Positions 56,724-64,000 of a DNA stretch of 64,000 bases are shown piece by piece. The position numbers and the translations under genes are program-made. The notes under the pieces were generated by a model. It searched no databases. It was not told where the DNA came from and worked only from the letters and a program-made list of their open reading frames with translations. Source of the DNA: Leptolyngbya sp. Heron Island J (GTDB lineage Bacteria > Cyanobacteriota > Cyanobacteriia > Phormidesmidales > Phormidesmidaceae); assembly GCF_000482245.1 (NCBI RefSeq), contig NZ_AWNH01000060.1, positions 62,001-126,000 of the forward strand. The letters are read 5' to 3'. Positions within the stretch are counted from its first letter, which is position 1. Each line of letters starts with the position of its first letter.

Positions 56724-58346
56724 TCAATCCTTCAAAAGAATTGAGACCGTTCCGGTCGATTGATTGACTGTCTGCTCGTAGCTAGTTATTGCGATCGCAT
56801 CAATTGATTGACTCCAGGGCTGCAAAATAGGCTGTACCAAGGAAAACCAACGATTACTAGATAGAAGACGCCCAACCTCATCCAAAGTTCCGTACATATA
56901 TCCATAGTTGGGAGTATCCATGGGCTGTACCGTGTACCGGAATCGTTGAGTCTCAAATAAGGGATCATTAGAAGCCTTTAGAGCTGCTGTCAAGCTGTCA
57001 ATAGATGTGGCAAACACATCACAATCACGGGTTTTGGTGTGTAAGACCACCAAGTCCGTTTCCACTGTGGTTTCCCGATTTCGAGCGTCCAATCGTGTAT
57101 TTAATCGACTCCAGGCGGTTACAGCTTGACCCATGATCGATAGTTGACTAACTGTCAGACCTTGCTCCATAGCGATGTCATCCAGTCGTTTTGACACCGT
57201 TGGGTTGGTATTCATAACAGTTATCAGCCAATTGCCATCTTGCCATTGACCAATCGCGTAATTGCTGGCTAAAAGCTGACTGAGTGGTTCTGAAAGTGAT
57301 GTGGCTAATTGTGTTGAGAGCCATTGCTGCCCTTGTTGCAACGGCAGCGGTAATTGGTCATAGTGGGCAAGTTCTTCCCAGAAACTTGTCCACAGTGAGG
57401 GAAAGTCTTGTCCTATTGCTGCCCAAGCCAAAGAGTCAGGCAAATATTGATGCGATTCACCTAGGGTGTCTGATGAGTCAATATTTAATGATTTTGTCGG
57501 TGATAGAGGCAAATTACCTAAGGATGTTAGCTGGGTATTGATGACTAATCTTTGTGGATAAAATGTGGTGGTTGCATGTAGTTGCTGCCATTTTGGAGCT
57601 GACATCAAGCCAAAATTGGTCGGGGCTGCTAACCCCAGCCAATCAACAAAATCCGGAATCCGTAAACTTAGCCAGATAGGATGACAACAGTCCTGGGATG
57701 ATAGCTGTAAACTTGGGGACTGAGCTACCCGCAGACTCTGCTGCAAAACTTTTACGTCATTAGCAATCAGCAAAGTATGATCACCTACAACTGCTGTCGC
57801 TAGCTGCTGTTGGCTTGTAGGCAGAAAACCCACAATAATTGGAACGCCGCTAACGGTAGTTAAGGTTGTTTTAGTGCCAGCAATTGCCTGGCGTTGCCAG
57901 AACAGTTCTAAAAACTCACGTAGCTGCTCGCCATCGGTTGTATCAGTCGCTAGAAGATACCCAGCTTGCCGTCCATTGCTTTGATCTCGATCTAGATCTT
58001 TGCTAGTGATAGCAAAGGCAATATTATTACCTAACCAAGGTTGAATGTCTTGATTAAAGTCGATGTCTAATGGGGTTAACCAGGCATCGATCGATTGGGG
58101 TAGGGCTTTAGAAAGATTGGATCTCACCCATGTTTTGTCGGTCGATGCTGCCGTGTTGATGACGCCTGCTAACACTGACTGTTTTGGCACAAACTCTAGC
58201 GGAATGTTTTCTGCAGACAGAGGTGATTGTCCTGGAGTGAGGGGCAGCTGTTTGCAACTACTTGTGCTAAAGCTAATGAATACTAGTGCGATCGCAATAA
58301 TCACTAGCCGCCAGCGCTGCCATGATTCCCCTAACAAATTCACCAT
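56724..58346 (-). CDS. DUF3352 protein, probable lipoprotein
   Basis: A 540-residue exported protein. The N-terminus has a hydrophobic segment (LVIIAIALVFISFS) ending in TSSC, a weak lipobox. The rest, with PLEFVPKQSVLAGVINTA near the start and repeated alpha/beta segments, resembles the DUF3352 family common in cyanobacteria, function unknown. Composition is rich in Gln, Ser and Thr as in periplasmic proteins. Confidence 0.75.
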   Translation of the reverse strand: MVNLLGESWQRWRLVIIAIALVFISFSTSSCKQLPLTPGQSPLSAENIPLEFVPKQSVLAGVINTAASTDKTWVRSNLSKALPQSIDAWLTPLDIDFNQDIQPWLGNNIAFAITSKDLDRDQSNGRQAGYLLATDTTDGEQLREFLELFWQRQAIAGTKTTLTTVSGVPIIVGFLPTSQQQLATAVVGDHTLLIANDVKVLQQSLRVAQSPSLQLSSQDCCHPIWLSLRIPDFVDWLGLAAPTNFGLMSAPKWQQLHATTTFYPQRLVINTQLTSLGNLPLSPTKSLNIDSSDTLGESHQYLPDSLAWAAIGQDFPSLWTSFWEELAHYDQLPLPLQQGQQWLSTQLATSLSEPLSQLLASNYAIGQWQDGNWLITVMNTNPTVSKRLDDIAMEQGLTVSQLSIMGQAVTAWSRLNTRLDARNRETTVETDLVVLHTKTRDCDVFATSIDSLTAALKASNDPLFETQRFRYTVQPMDTPNYGYMYGTLDEVGRLLSSNRWFSLVQPILQPWSQSIDAIAITSYEQTVNQSTGTVSILLKD

Positions 58347-58491
58347 AGATAGCTTTACTACTCACTCCTGTGCGCCTCTAGTTTAGTAGAGCAAAGCCAT
58401 CGAAATGAGGGCTACCAGCTTAATTTTCTAAGATTGAGATAGTTAGTATGTGCCACATCTCCATAGGTCAGCCGCAGGTGCCCTGATGCGC

Positions 58492-59097
58492 CTAAATTAA
58501 ATCTTGGCTACGCCAGACTGCCAGGAGACGGCCTTGAATATCAACATCTTGAGCTGGATACACCATGGGCTCATAGTTAGGATTTGCTGGTCGTAGTACA
58601 ACATCATCACCCTGACGGTACAAATACTTAAGCGTTGTAGCGCTTTCGACACGAGCAGCAACAATAGTGCCATCTTTGACAGTATTTGGATCTTCCACCG
58701 GACGCATAATCACAAAGTCGCCATTATCAATCAGGGCGTCGACCATGCTATCCCCCCGCACTCGCAAGGCATAGTCACGAGACTTAAGCGGCAGTGAGGA
58801 TAAATCAAGACGTTCTTCAGCTACATCTGCAAAGGCTTCAACCATGGAACCTGCTGCAATGGTCCCTTTGATTGGAACTCCACTACCCTGCAAAATCCGA
58901 ATTGTTCTGGCTTTGCCCTCATTCCAGTCAATATAGCCCTTCTTTCTGAGGTGATCGAGACGACTTTGAATGGGTGCCGGAGACTTTAACCCCATGGCCC
59001 GCATCATCTGCCGAATGGAGGGCGAATGCTGATGTTCACGAATATAATCAGCTAACCAGTTGTAAAGCTCCTCTTGAGCGTTGGTAAGAGGTTCCAT
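58492..59097 (-). CDS. lexA: LexA-family repressor
   Basis: A 201-residue transcriptional repressor: winged helix-turn-helix at 1-68 (SIRQMMRAMGLKSPAPIQSRLDHL) and an S24 peptidase domain from about 75. The self-cleavage residues are all present: the Ala82-Gly83 bond in TIAAGSM, S117 in RGDSMVD and K157 in TTLKYL. Some cyanobacterial LexA proteins have lost these and no longer act in the SOS response; this one could still cleave. No cyanobacterial LexA box was found in its own upstream region by eye. Confidence 0.9.
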   Translation of the reverse strand: MEPLTNAQEELYNWLADYIREHQHSPSIRQMMRAMGLKSPAPIQSRLDHLRKKGYIDWNEGKARTIRILQGSGVPIKGTIAAGSMVEAFADVAEERLDLSSLPLKSRDYALRVRGDSMVDALIDNGDFVIMRPVEDPNTVKDGTIVAARVESATTLKYLYRQGDDVVLRPANPNYEPMVYPAQDVDIQGRLLAVWRSQDLI

Positions 59098-59230
59098 AGG
59101 TTACTCACAGGACGAACCGTAAGGGAACAGACGTACCCCTACAAGAACAACAGTACCAACAAAACAGTCTTTTTGTCTACTTGGTTTTGCAATGCTGCCC
59201 CAGCAAATGACCATGACCAGATCATGGCCA

Positions 59231-59264
59231 AAAAAATTGGGATTGGAGATGTACCTCCAATCCC
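59231..59264 (-). terminator. Intrinsic terminator of sigA
   Basis: On the minus strand GGGATTGGAG (from 59264) pairs with its complement ending at 59239, a perfect 10-bp stem with a 6-base loop, followed by AATTTTTTTGG, a clean U-tract. It lies 47 bases after the sigA stop and ahead of lexA, so lexA is probably separately transcribed. Confidence 0.88.
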
Positions 59265-59310
59265 GAATCAACGATTTGAAAACCGTTAAAGCTAGCTATG
59301 GCAAATAGAT

Positions 59311-60432
59311 CTAACGAATATACTCTTTGAGAACGCTATTGCGGTTAGGATGACGTAGCTTACGTAGGGCTTTTGCCTCAATTTGGCGAATTCGCTCACG
59401 AGTCACATTGAAGATCTGACCAATTTCCTCCAGGGTTTTCATGCGACCATCGTCCAAGCCATAGCGTAAACGCAATACATCCCGTTCACGAGGACTAAGG
59501 GTACTTAGAACACCCTCTAGGTCTTCGCGCAGTAAACTCTTTGAAACCTCGTCCTCAGGGGTTTCACCGTCAGATTCAATGAAATCGCCAAGACGTGAGT
59601 CTTCTTCTTTACCAATAGGCGTTTCGAGGGAAATAGGCAACTGAGCGGATTTTGCGATAAACCGCAGCTTCTCAATAGTCATTTCCATCCGAGTCGCAAT
59701 TTCTTCTTCAGTTGGCTTGCGACCCAATTCTTGCGACAAGAGCTTAGTTGTTTTCTTGATACGAGAGATAGTTTCGTACAAATGAACAGGCAAGCGGATA
59801 GTCCGAGATTGATCAGCGATGGCCCGAGTAATTGCCTGACGAATCCACCAAGTGGCATAAGTTGAAAACTTATAACCCTTTTCATGGTCGAACTTCTCAG
59901 CAGCACGGATCAAACCCAGGCTACCTTCCTGAATGAGATCCTGAAAAGATAGACCACGATTCATGTACTTCTTAGCAATGGAAACAACCAGTCGTAGGTT
60001 GGATTGAACCATTTTGTCTTTGGCACGACGCCCCAAATGCAGCCGACGCCGGAAAGCAGGTAGTGGCATATCAACAGCCGCTGCCCAATCAGCATCATCT
60101 GGCTCATGGTCCATGCCATCAGACAGATCATCGCGAATCCGTTCAAGTTCTAATAAGTCAGCAATTTTACGAGCCAGTTCAATTTCTTCCTCTGCACGCA
60201 GCAGACGAATACGCCCAATTTCCTGGAGATAAAGCCGAATAGAGTCTTCGGTGTAGTGTTTTTTCTTCGACTGAGCTGATGAGTTACGACGTCGAGATAC
60301 ACCCTTAGCAGCTTTAGCACCCTGGATATCTTCCTCAGAACTTGAAAAAGTTTTCCCAGCTTCAGGATCGATTAGCGAATCCAGCTCATTTCTGGGCCTC
60401 AAGTCCTCAAGAACAGTATTTGCTTGGGTCAT
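59311..60432 (-). CDS. sigA: Principal RNA polymerase sigma factor SigA
   Basis: Group 1 housekeeping sigma factor of 373 residues. After a variable N-terminus come region 1.2 ([16 protein letters not shown]), region 2 ([26 protein letters not shown] and [19 protein letters not shown]), region 3, and region 4 with [12 protein letters not shown] and [20 protein letters not shown]. It has the length and motifs of RpoD1/SigA of cyanobacteria. GAGGAAA lies 6 bases before ATG. A long upstream region (570 bases) precedes it. Confidence 0.95.
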   Translation of the reverse strand: MTQANTVLEDLRPRNELDSLIDPEAGKTFSSSEEDIQGAKAAKGVSRRRNSSAQSKKKHYTEDSIRLYLQEIGRIRLLRAEEEIELARKIADLLELERIRDDLSDGMDHEPDDADWAAAVDMPLPAFRRRLHLGRRAKDKMVQSNLRLVVSIAKKYMNRGLSFQDLIQEGSLGLIRAAEKFDHEKGYKFSTYATWWIRQAITRAIADQSRTIRLPVHLYETISRIKKTTKLLSQELGRKPTEEEIATRMEMTIEKLRFIAKSAQLPISLETPIGKEEDSRLGDFIESDGETPEDEVSKSLLREDLEGVLSTLSPRERDVLRLRYGLDDGRMKTLEEIGQIFNVTRERIRQIEAKALRKLRHPNRNSVLKEYIR

Positions 60433-61002
60433 GCCGCTTTCCTCGTATTCCTTAGATGAAACAGATCAAGATATCGAGACAACAGATCACCAAACTTCAG
60501 TAAGCCCAAACATAAAACGCTTAACAGTTAACAACGTAATAACGTCAAAGCAGTTGCATGGGCCTCGTTGAGTTATCAATTGGTGAAATGCTTGCCTGGT
60601 GATGTAAACAGTGCGCACAGTGAGCAAGACCTTAGTTTACACCAGTAGACATTTACCAACAGGCTGAACGTAAATTCCGTAGTTAGCAAAGCTTTAATTC
60701 CACTACCAGTGTAAAATCATGGTCCAGCTGAGAAACTGTCCGTGTTTCTACAGTAGTAACACGCTTTTCAGTAAAACGCCCAGGGGAATTTGGGCTAGTT
60801 GTCATAAATCCATAGCTTTTGATGAACATTGCTTAGCCCAGTTCCTTTTATTTCAAGGCTTACGCGACTGTATCAATGTACACATTAATATTGCCTATCA
60901 AAAACTAAATAAAATATAAAAATTTTATTTTGAATCGAATGTTGATATTTCTACTAAAGCGGCTGTAATTAGGAACATTAGTTCTTACATGCTTGAAAAT
61001 TA
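60433..61002 (-). promoter_or_regulatory. Non-coding region upstream of sigA
   Basis: 570 bases with no recognisable gene (the plus frame 60719-60919 is unlike any family). It should contain the sigA promoter(s). A 7-bp inverted repeat TGTAAAC (60603-60609)/GTTTACA (60635-60641) lies about 170 bases before sigA. Bases 60895-60960 are very AT-rich. Confidence 0.4.
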
Positions 61003-61260
61003 TCAGAGCTGCATTTCTAATGACTTGTGTTTAAGATTAAGCCATAGGTGACAGTCCTTATCTTCATAGGTTACTAAGATGTCTGCCCCTTTTTGAGCTA
61101 GTTGATTAGCGTGTTGATAGAGCTCTTTACGTTGGCTGTAGTCTGAGGTCTGTATGCGTTGAAAGAGAGCATACTGATACTGCATCCCATCTTGCAAATC
61201 TTCCTCTAGCCAGAATTTAAAGTGTTTGATTTGCTGTGATTTAAATGATTTAGCTGTCAT
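61003..61260 (-). CDS. Small conserved hypothetical protein
   Basis: 85 residues from ATG 61260: TAKSFKSQQIKHFKFWLEED, then a helical QYALFQRIQTSDYSQRKELYQHANQLAQKG and a beta ending ADILVTYEDKDCHLWLNLK. I recall similar small proteins in cyanobacteria, without known function. The frame is open 28 codons upstream (to 61344), but that part is Ser/Lys-rich and unlikely. The upstream gap 61261-61574 has only a 10-bp tandem repeat ATTTAATTGG at 61397-61416. Confidence 0.6.
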   Translation of the reverse strand: MTAKSFKSQQIKHFKFWLEEDLQDGMQYQYALFQRIQTSDYSQRKELYQHANQLAQKGADILVTYEDKDCHLWLNLKHKSLEMQL

Positions 61261-61574
61261 AGATATTAAGGAACTAGAACTGTTCCATATCTTTTTTGCC
61301 GTTGCTGATTTAGAGGAGGATAAATCGGTCTGAAAGTAGTTCAATTGGGCCAGACTGTACAGGTGAAATCATAGTTCGAATCGGCAAAGCCTCTTTATTT
61401 AATTGGATTTAATTGGCAAAACCCTATCAGTTCTAGCTGTACTAGATAAAATGCGCATCCTGACCTTTTGCTAGATGGCTAACCAACGACAAGGGATGAG
61501 ATCCTAAGTGTAGTGCGACTGACGATCTTGCAGCACTCTAAGCAGTCTTTGCTCGATCTATAGTCGTGGGAGCT

Positions 61575-61958
61575 CTAAAGAATAGTTTTGGCAACAGCCG
61601 ATTTAACTAGTAGGTGTAAGACCTCATTGCTAATAGGCTCAACTAAAAAGCCATCAATGCCTGGATGTTCTTCTTGAAGAGGCCAGCTGGGCTCATGGGA
61701 TTCTGTCAGGGCAACGATAGTTGTACCCAAGGGTTTAACGGTTTCTCTTAGTCGATCTACAAAGGCAGGTGACCAGTTGTGATGGGTGCCTGAGAGGATA
61801 ACTAGGTAAGGAATACTTTGTTCGATGCGAGCCACAGCTTGATCTGCAGAGTGGGCGACAAAAATAGAGCCTTCAACCTGATTCGAAAGCGATTGGACCA
61901 TCATGTCTGCTCCACAGTTCTGACCCAGCAATAGTATGTAATTGTCAGAACTGTTCAT
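61575..61958 (-). CDS. Degenerate response-regulator receiver protein
   Basis: A 127-residue stand-alone domain with the strand-helix spacing of a CheY-like receiver. The phospho-acceptor Asp is missing: where PDLILLD is expected the protein reads PYLVILSG (50-57). The conserved Lys is also replaced, VEP (E107) instead of VKP, while the Thr/Ser in VALTES remains. The N-terminal acidic pair is absent. It is probably a pseudo-receiver working by protein binding. Neighbours give no partner. Confidence 0.6.
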   Translation of the reverse strand: MNSSDNYILLLGQNCGADMMVQSLSNQVEGSIFVAHSADQAVARIEQSIPYLVILSGTHHNWSPAFVDRLRETVKPLGTTIVALTESHEPSWPLQEEHPGIDGFLVEPISNEVLHLLVKSAVAKTIL

Positions 61959-62129
61959 ATGCCGTTACCCAGCAAACCTATTTCAGCACCTTCAGTCTAT
62001 GGGGTGCGGTTGAAAATCGAAGTTGAGTGCAAGGTATTGAAAGGGTTCTTAGGATGGATTATCAAAGTTGGGAACTACTATATCCAAGTTAATGAATTGC
62101 AAGATAAGCTAAATGGCTTAGATTACATC

Positions 62130-62858
62130 TCAGGGGGCAAGGCGTGCTTTCTTGAGGCGATTGCTTTCATACCAGTTTGCGATCGCAGGTACCCACGTCT
62201 GAAAATGGGGCCAAATCACCTCGCACAACTTTTGTGCTTCCAGTTGTGCATCTGCTTTCCAACGCAAATCTAGTAAATGCATTAGCGAACGAACATTGGC
62301 AGACATGACCCAGTGCTGGCGGACATCAAAGGGAATCAGTCCTCGGGCATGTTCTTCAGAAAAGCCTTGTTCAATACGAGTTTTATATCGCTCACAGGCT
62401 GCTAAGCACCAAGCAATATCTTGCTGACGAAGGTCCTCAGTATAGGTGTACTTTTTGCCTTGCCGATCGCTATAGTCTCCAACCGGTCGTAGATAAAATA
62501 CTTCTTCAACAGTGCGTTTACCGGCTACAACATCCAAAATACGGGAACCTGTGTAGCGAAAAGACTGAACATCAAAGGAAATGCCCACCCGGTGGGTGCG
62601 TATCTGCTGCATTGTAGAGTGGGGTAACCAACCGCAATTTAGTACAATCTGCGGATGTTCCAAGGGGCCATAGTGTCCTCGTCCACCCCTGAGCAAGTTG
62701 CGAATTACCAGTTCGCCGCATTTTTCTTCAGATGGCCAGTCGTGCCGCTCATTCCACACAAATCCTTCCGCATAGTCTTGGTGCATGGCAGCATAAATGG
62801 TCTGCTGAGGATTTGGTGTTTGAGAAATAACTTCGACAGTAAACCGATGCATGGGCAA
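62130..62858 (-). CDS. thyX: Flavin-dependent thymidylate synthase
   Basis: Makes dTMP from dUMP with FAD, NADPH and methylene-THF. The 242 residues include the ThyX signature RTHRVGISFDVQSFRY (cyanobacterial variant of RHRxxSxNxxSxRY), GHYGPLEHPQ, and FDVRQHWVMSANVRSLMHLLDLR near the C-terminus. It is the non-homologous alternative to ThyA. An 8-bp inverted repeat TACCGATA/TATCGGTA (62936-62943, 62964-62971) lies upstream. Confidence 0.93.
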   Translation of the reverse strand: MPMHRFTVEVISQTPNPQQTIYAAMHQDYAEGFVWNERHDWPSEEKCGELVIRNLLRGGRGHYGPLEHPQIVLNCGWLPHSTMQQIRTHRVGISFDVQSFRYTGSRILDVVAGKRTVEEVFYLRPVGDYSDRQGKKYTYTEDLRQQDIAWCLAACERYKTRIEQGFSEEHARGLIPFDVRQHWVMSANVRSLMHLLDLRWKADAQLEAQKLCEVIWPHFQTWVPAIANWYESNRLKKARLAP

Positions 62859-63085
62859 TCGCTGAAAGGACTTGTTGTAAGGAAAACGTTAATGATTACA
62901 CGAGCTCCTTGGAGACCATTTACTGGCAATTAACTTACCGATAAATAGTTAACCGGTATAGTCTATCGGTAGAGGAGCATCAGCTCAAGACAGTCTGTCA
63001 ATACGTGTATTTTCCTGAAACTAAGTGACAAAAATCAGGTTTGAACCAGGTAAGTATTATCAAATACTTACACATTGAAACAAAA

Positions 63086-64000
63086 CTATCCTCGTCTGAG
63101 TTTCTGCTGTAGTTCATGCTTAAGGCGAGCCATGATAGAAGCCTCGTCTAAGTTATCGATAATTTGAGCGATAGCTGCTTTGGGGCTCTGGTCTCCCCAG
63201 CTAGCTCCATTTACCAAGTAAGTCCTGGTAACCTGGCCGATGGCAATTGTGGCAAAACCGGCCACAGTTGCTTGGGTAAGGGCAACAGAAAAATAAGGTG
63301 CCAGGCTAAGACCTCCTGTTGCTAGGCCAGCAGCTCCCAAAATGCCCTTTAAAGAACTAAGTCCCAGGGTGATCAACAATTCGCTAACAGAAAGGCTGCC
63401 GGTTGCGATCGCAATTGTCTTTAAAAGCTTGAGTGACTCCTGCTGAGTCATAGGTAGTCCATATAGTCTGGATAGACTGACCACTAAGCCTAGGTCTACT
63501 GTGACTCCGCCAAAGACATCAGCTAGTAATACCGGATTAATTGCCACTGCGATCGCTTTAGTCAGCGCAGTTTGCCAGATTAGATCATCAGCACGCCGCT
63601 GACGAATTTCTAACTTGCGTGCGACGAGTTTGGCTTGCACATCATCTGTGTACAACAAGGTATTCAGCGCAATCAGCGCTTTCCCTTCCCGTGCTAGTAC
63701 ATCTAAGATTTTAAGTTTGAGCGCCTGAATATCCGGTGTCCCTCGGGTCCGTCGACGCTGCCGAGTGCCATCGGCCTTTTGTATAACGGTGCTGCTGAGC
63801 GGTGCAGCCGCTGCCAACACAATATCCTCTGACAAAATGCTCAGGGGAGCCACTCGCTGTTGAATTTTTTCTATTAGTAATGCTTGTTCATCTGGAGAAT
63901 ACTGATCAGCTTTGTTGAGGACGAGCAAAATAGGTTTACCTACCTGGCGTAACCAGCTCAGAGCGTCATATTCTACCTGAGTTAAATCAGCTGCAATGAC
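63086..64000 (-). CDS. GTPase with DUF697 domain (partial, N-terminus outside window)
   Basis: The reading frame is open to the right edge, so the gene start lies beyond 64000. The visible 304 residues begin VIAADLTQVEYD and contain the G4 motif LVLNKADQYS, then a helical C-terminal region (about 150 onward) with Gly/Ala-rich hydrophobic helices (LLITLGLSSLKGILGAAGLATGG, VALTQATVAGFATIAIGQVTR) as in DUF697 proteins. P-loop and G3 are not visible. Such GTPases are probably membrane-associated; the role in cyanobacteria is unknown. HIP1 sites at 63405 and 63549. Confidence 0.85.
   Translation of the reverse strand, partial: VIAADLTQVEYDALSWLRQVGKPILLVLNKADQYSPDEQALLIEKIQQRVAPLSILSEDIVLAAAAPLSSTVIQKADGTRQRRRTRGTPDIQALKLKILDVLAREGKALIALNTLLYTDDVQAKLVARKLEIRQRRADDLIWQTALTKAIAVAINPVLLADVFGGVTVDLGLVVSLSRLYGLPMTQQESLKLLKTIAIATGSLSVSELLITLGLSSLKGILGAAGLATGGLSLAPYFSVALTQATVAGFATIAIGQVTRTYLVNGASWGDQSPKAAIAQIIDNLDEASIMARLKHELQQKLRRG

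Noticed and set aside
59098-59230. Cyanobacterial LexA box upstream of lexA
   Set aside because: No AGTACnnnnGTACT-like palindrome found in the region before the lexA start.
60719-60919. 66-codon plus-strand frame upstream of sigA
   Set aside because: No family match, no start signal, ends in AT-rich sequence.
61959-62273. 104-codon plus-strand frame overlapping thyX
   Set aside because: Its second half is the shadow of thyX, and the first half lacks any recognisable domain.
62936-62971. 8-bp inverted repeat upstream of thyX
   Set aside because: 20-base spacing and no link to a known regulator; mentioned only in the thyX entry.
1-64000. CRISPR arrays, insertion sequences, phage or integrase genes
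   Set aside because: Looked for spaced direct repeats, transposase or integrase motifs and terminal repeats on both strands; none seen.

Overview
The window is a stretch of cyanobacterial chromosome. The evidence is psbZ (a photosystem II subunit), the cyanobacterial small RNA Yfr1 between trxA and guaB, a cyanobacterial-type RNase E with an Arg-rich tail, a group 3 SigF, several cyanobacteria-restricted small proteins, and at least 23 copies of the HIP1 palindrome GCGATCGC found by eye (about one expected by chance in 64 kb). Protein sequences look like those of filamentous Leptolyngbya-type lineages, but I cannot fix the genus. I see no insertion sequence, prophage, integron or CRISPR array; this is mostly core genome.

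Layout. 1-3.7 kb: end of the str operon (fusA-tuf-rpsJ) with a clear terminator. 3.8-6.1 kb: LON-domain protein, pheA, DUF1997. 6.1-13.5 kb, minus strand: asd-dapA-rnj followed by rne-rnhB, which puts RNases J, E and HII side by side with lysine/peptidoglycan precursor genes. 14.5-18.2 kb: the tig-clpP-clpX proteostasis set. 18.3-25.3 kb: hydrolase, sigF, an ATP-grasp ligase, smpB, a YciI-like protein, a 2H phosphoesterase, and a coupled tenA/DUF1593 pair. 25.4-32.8 kb: prfB with its programmed +1 frameshift, DUF3285-ybeY-dgkA-trpG/pabA, a metallo-beta-lactamase-fold protein that has lost its metal site, pepP and an AMIN/Amidase_3 cell-wall amidase. 32.9-38.7 kb: LOG protein, trxA, Yfr1, guaB, a KtrA-type K+ regulator, anmK. 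39.5-46.5 kb: a signalling cluster with two tandem Ser/Thr kinases sharing an unfamiliar C-terminal domain, convergent with an ABC1 kinase-PP2C-universal stress protein row. 46.6-52 kb: two small conserved proteins, a DHH-CBS-nucleotidyltransferase fusion, psbZ-ribH and tRNA-Gly(GCC). 52-64 kb: MBL hydrolase, surE, pheS, msrA, a STAS anti-sigma antagonist, DUF3352, lexA, sigA, a degenerate receiver protein, thyX and a truncated DUF697 GTPase.

How it fits together: most genes serve translation (EF-G, EF-Tu, S10, RF2, SmpB, PheS, YbeY, CCA-type transferase, tRNA-Gly), RNA turnover (RNases E, J, HII, YbeY), proteostasis (Tig, ClpP, ClpX, MsrA, TrxA) and transcriptional control (SigA, SigF, LexA, STAS). 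The most unusual parts are the duplicated kinases with their shared 29-nt leader and unknown C-terminal domain, the metal-site-less MBL protein, the TenA-nucleoside-hydrolase-like couple, and RNA-level signals (Yfr1, prfB frameshift, long rne leader, tuf-rpsJ hairpin). I did not find a clearly new multi-gene system of the defence or mobile type; the kinase cluster is the best candidate for undescribed biology.
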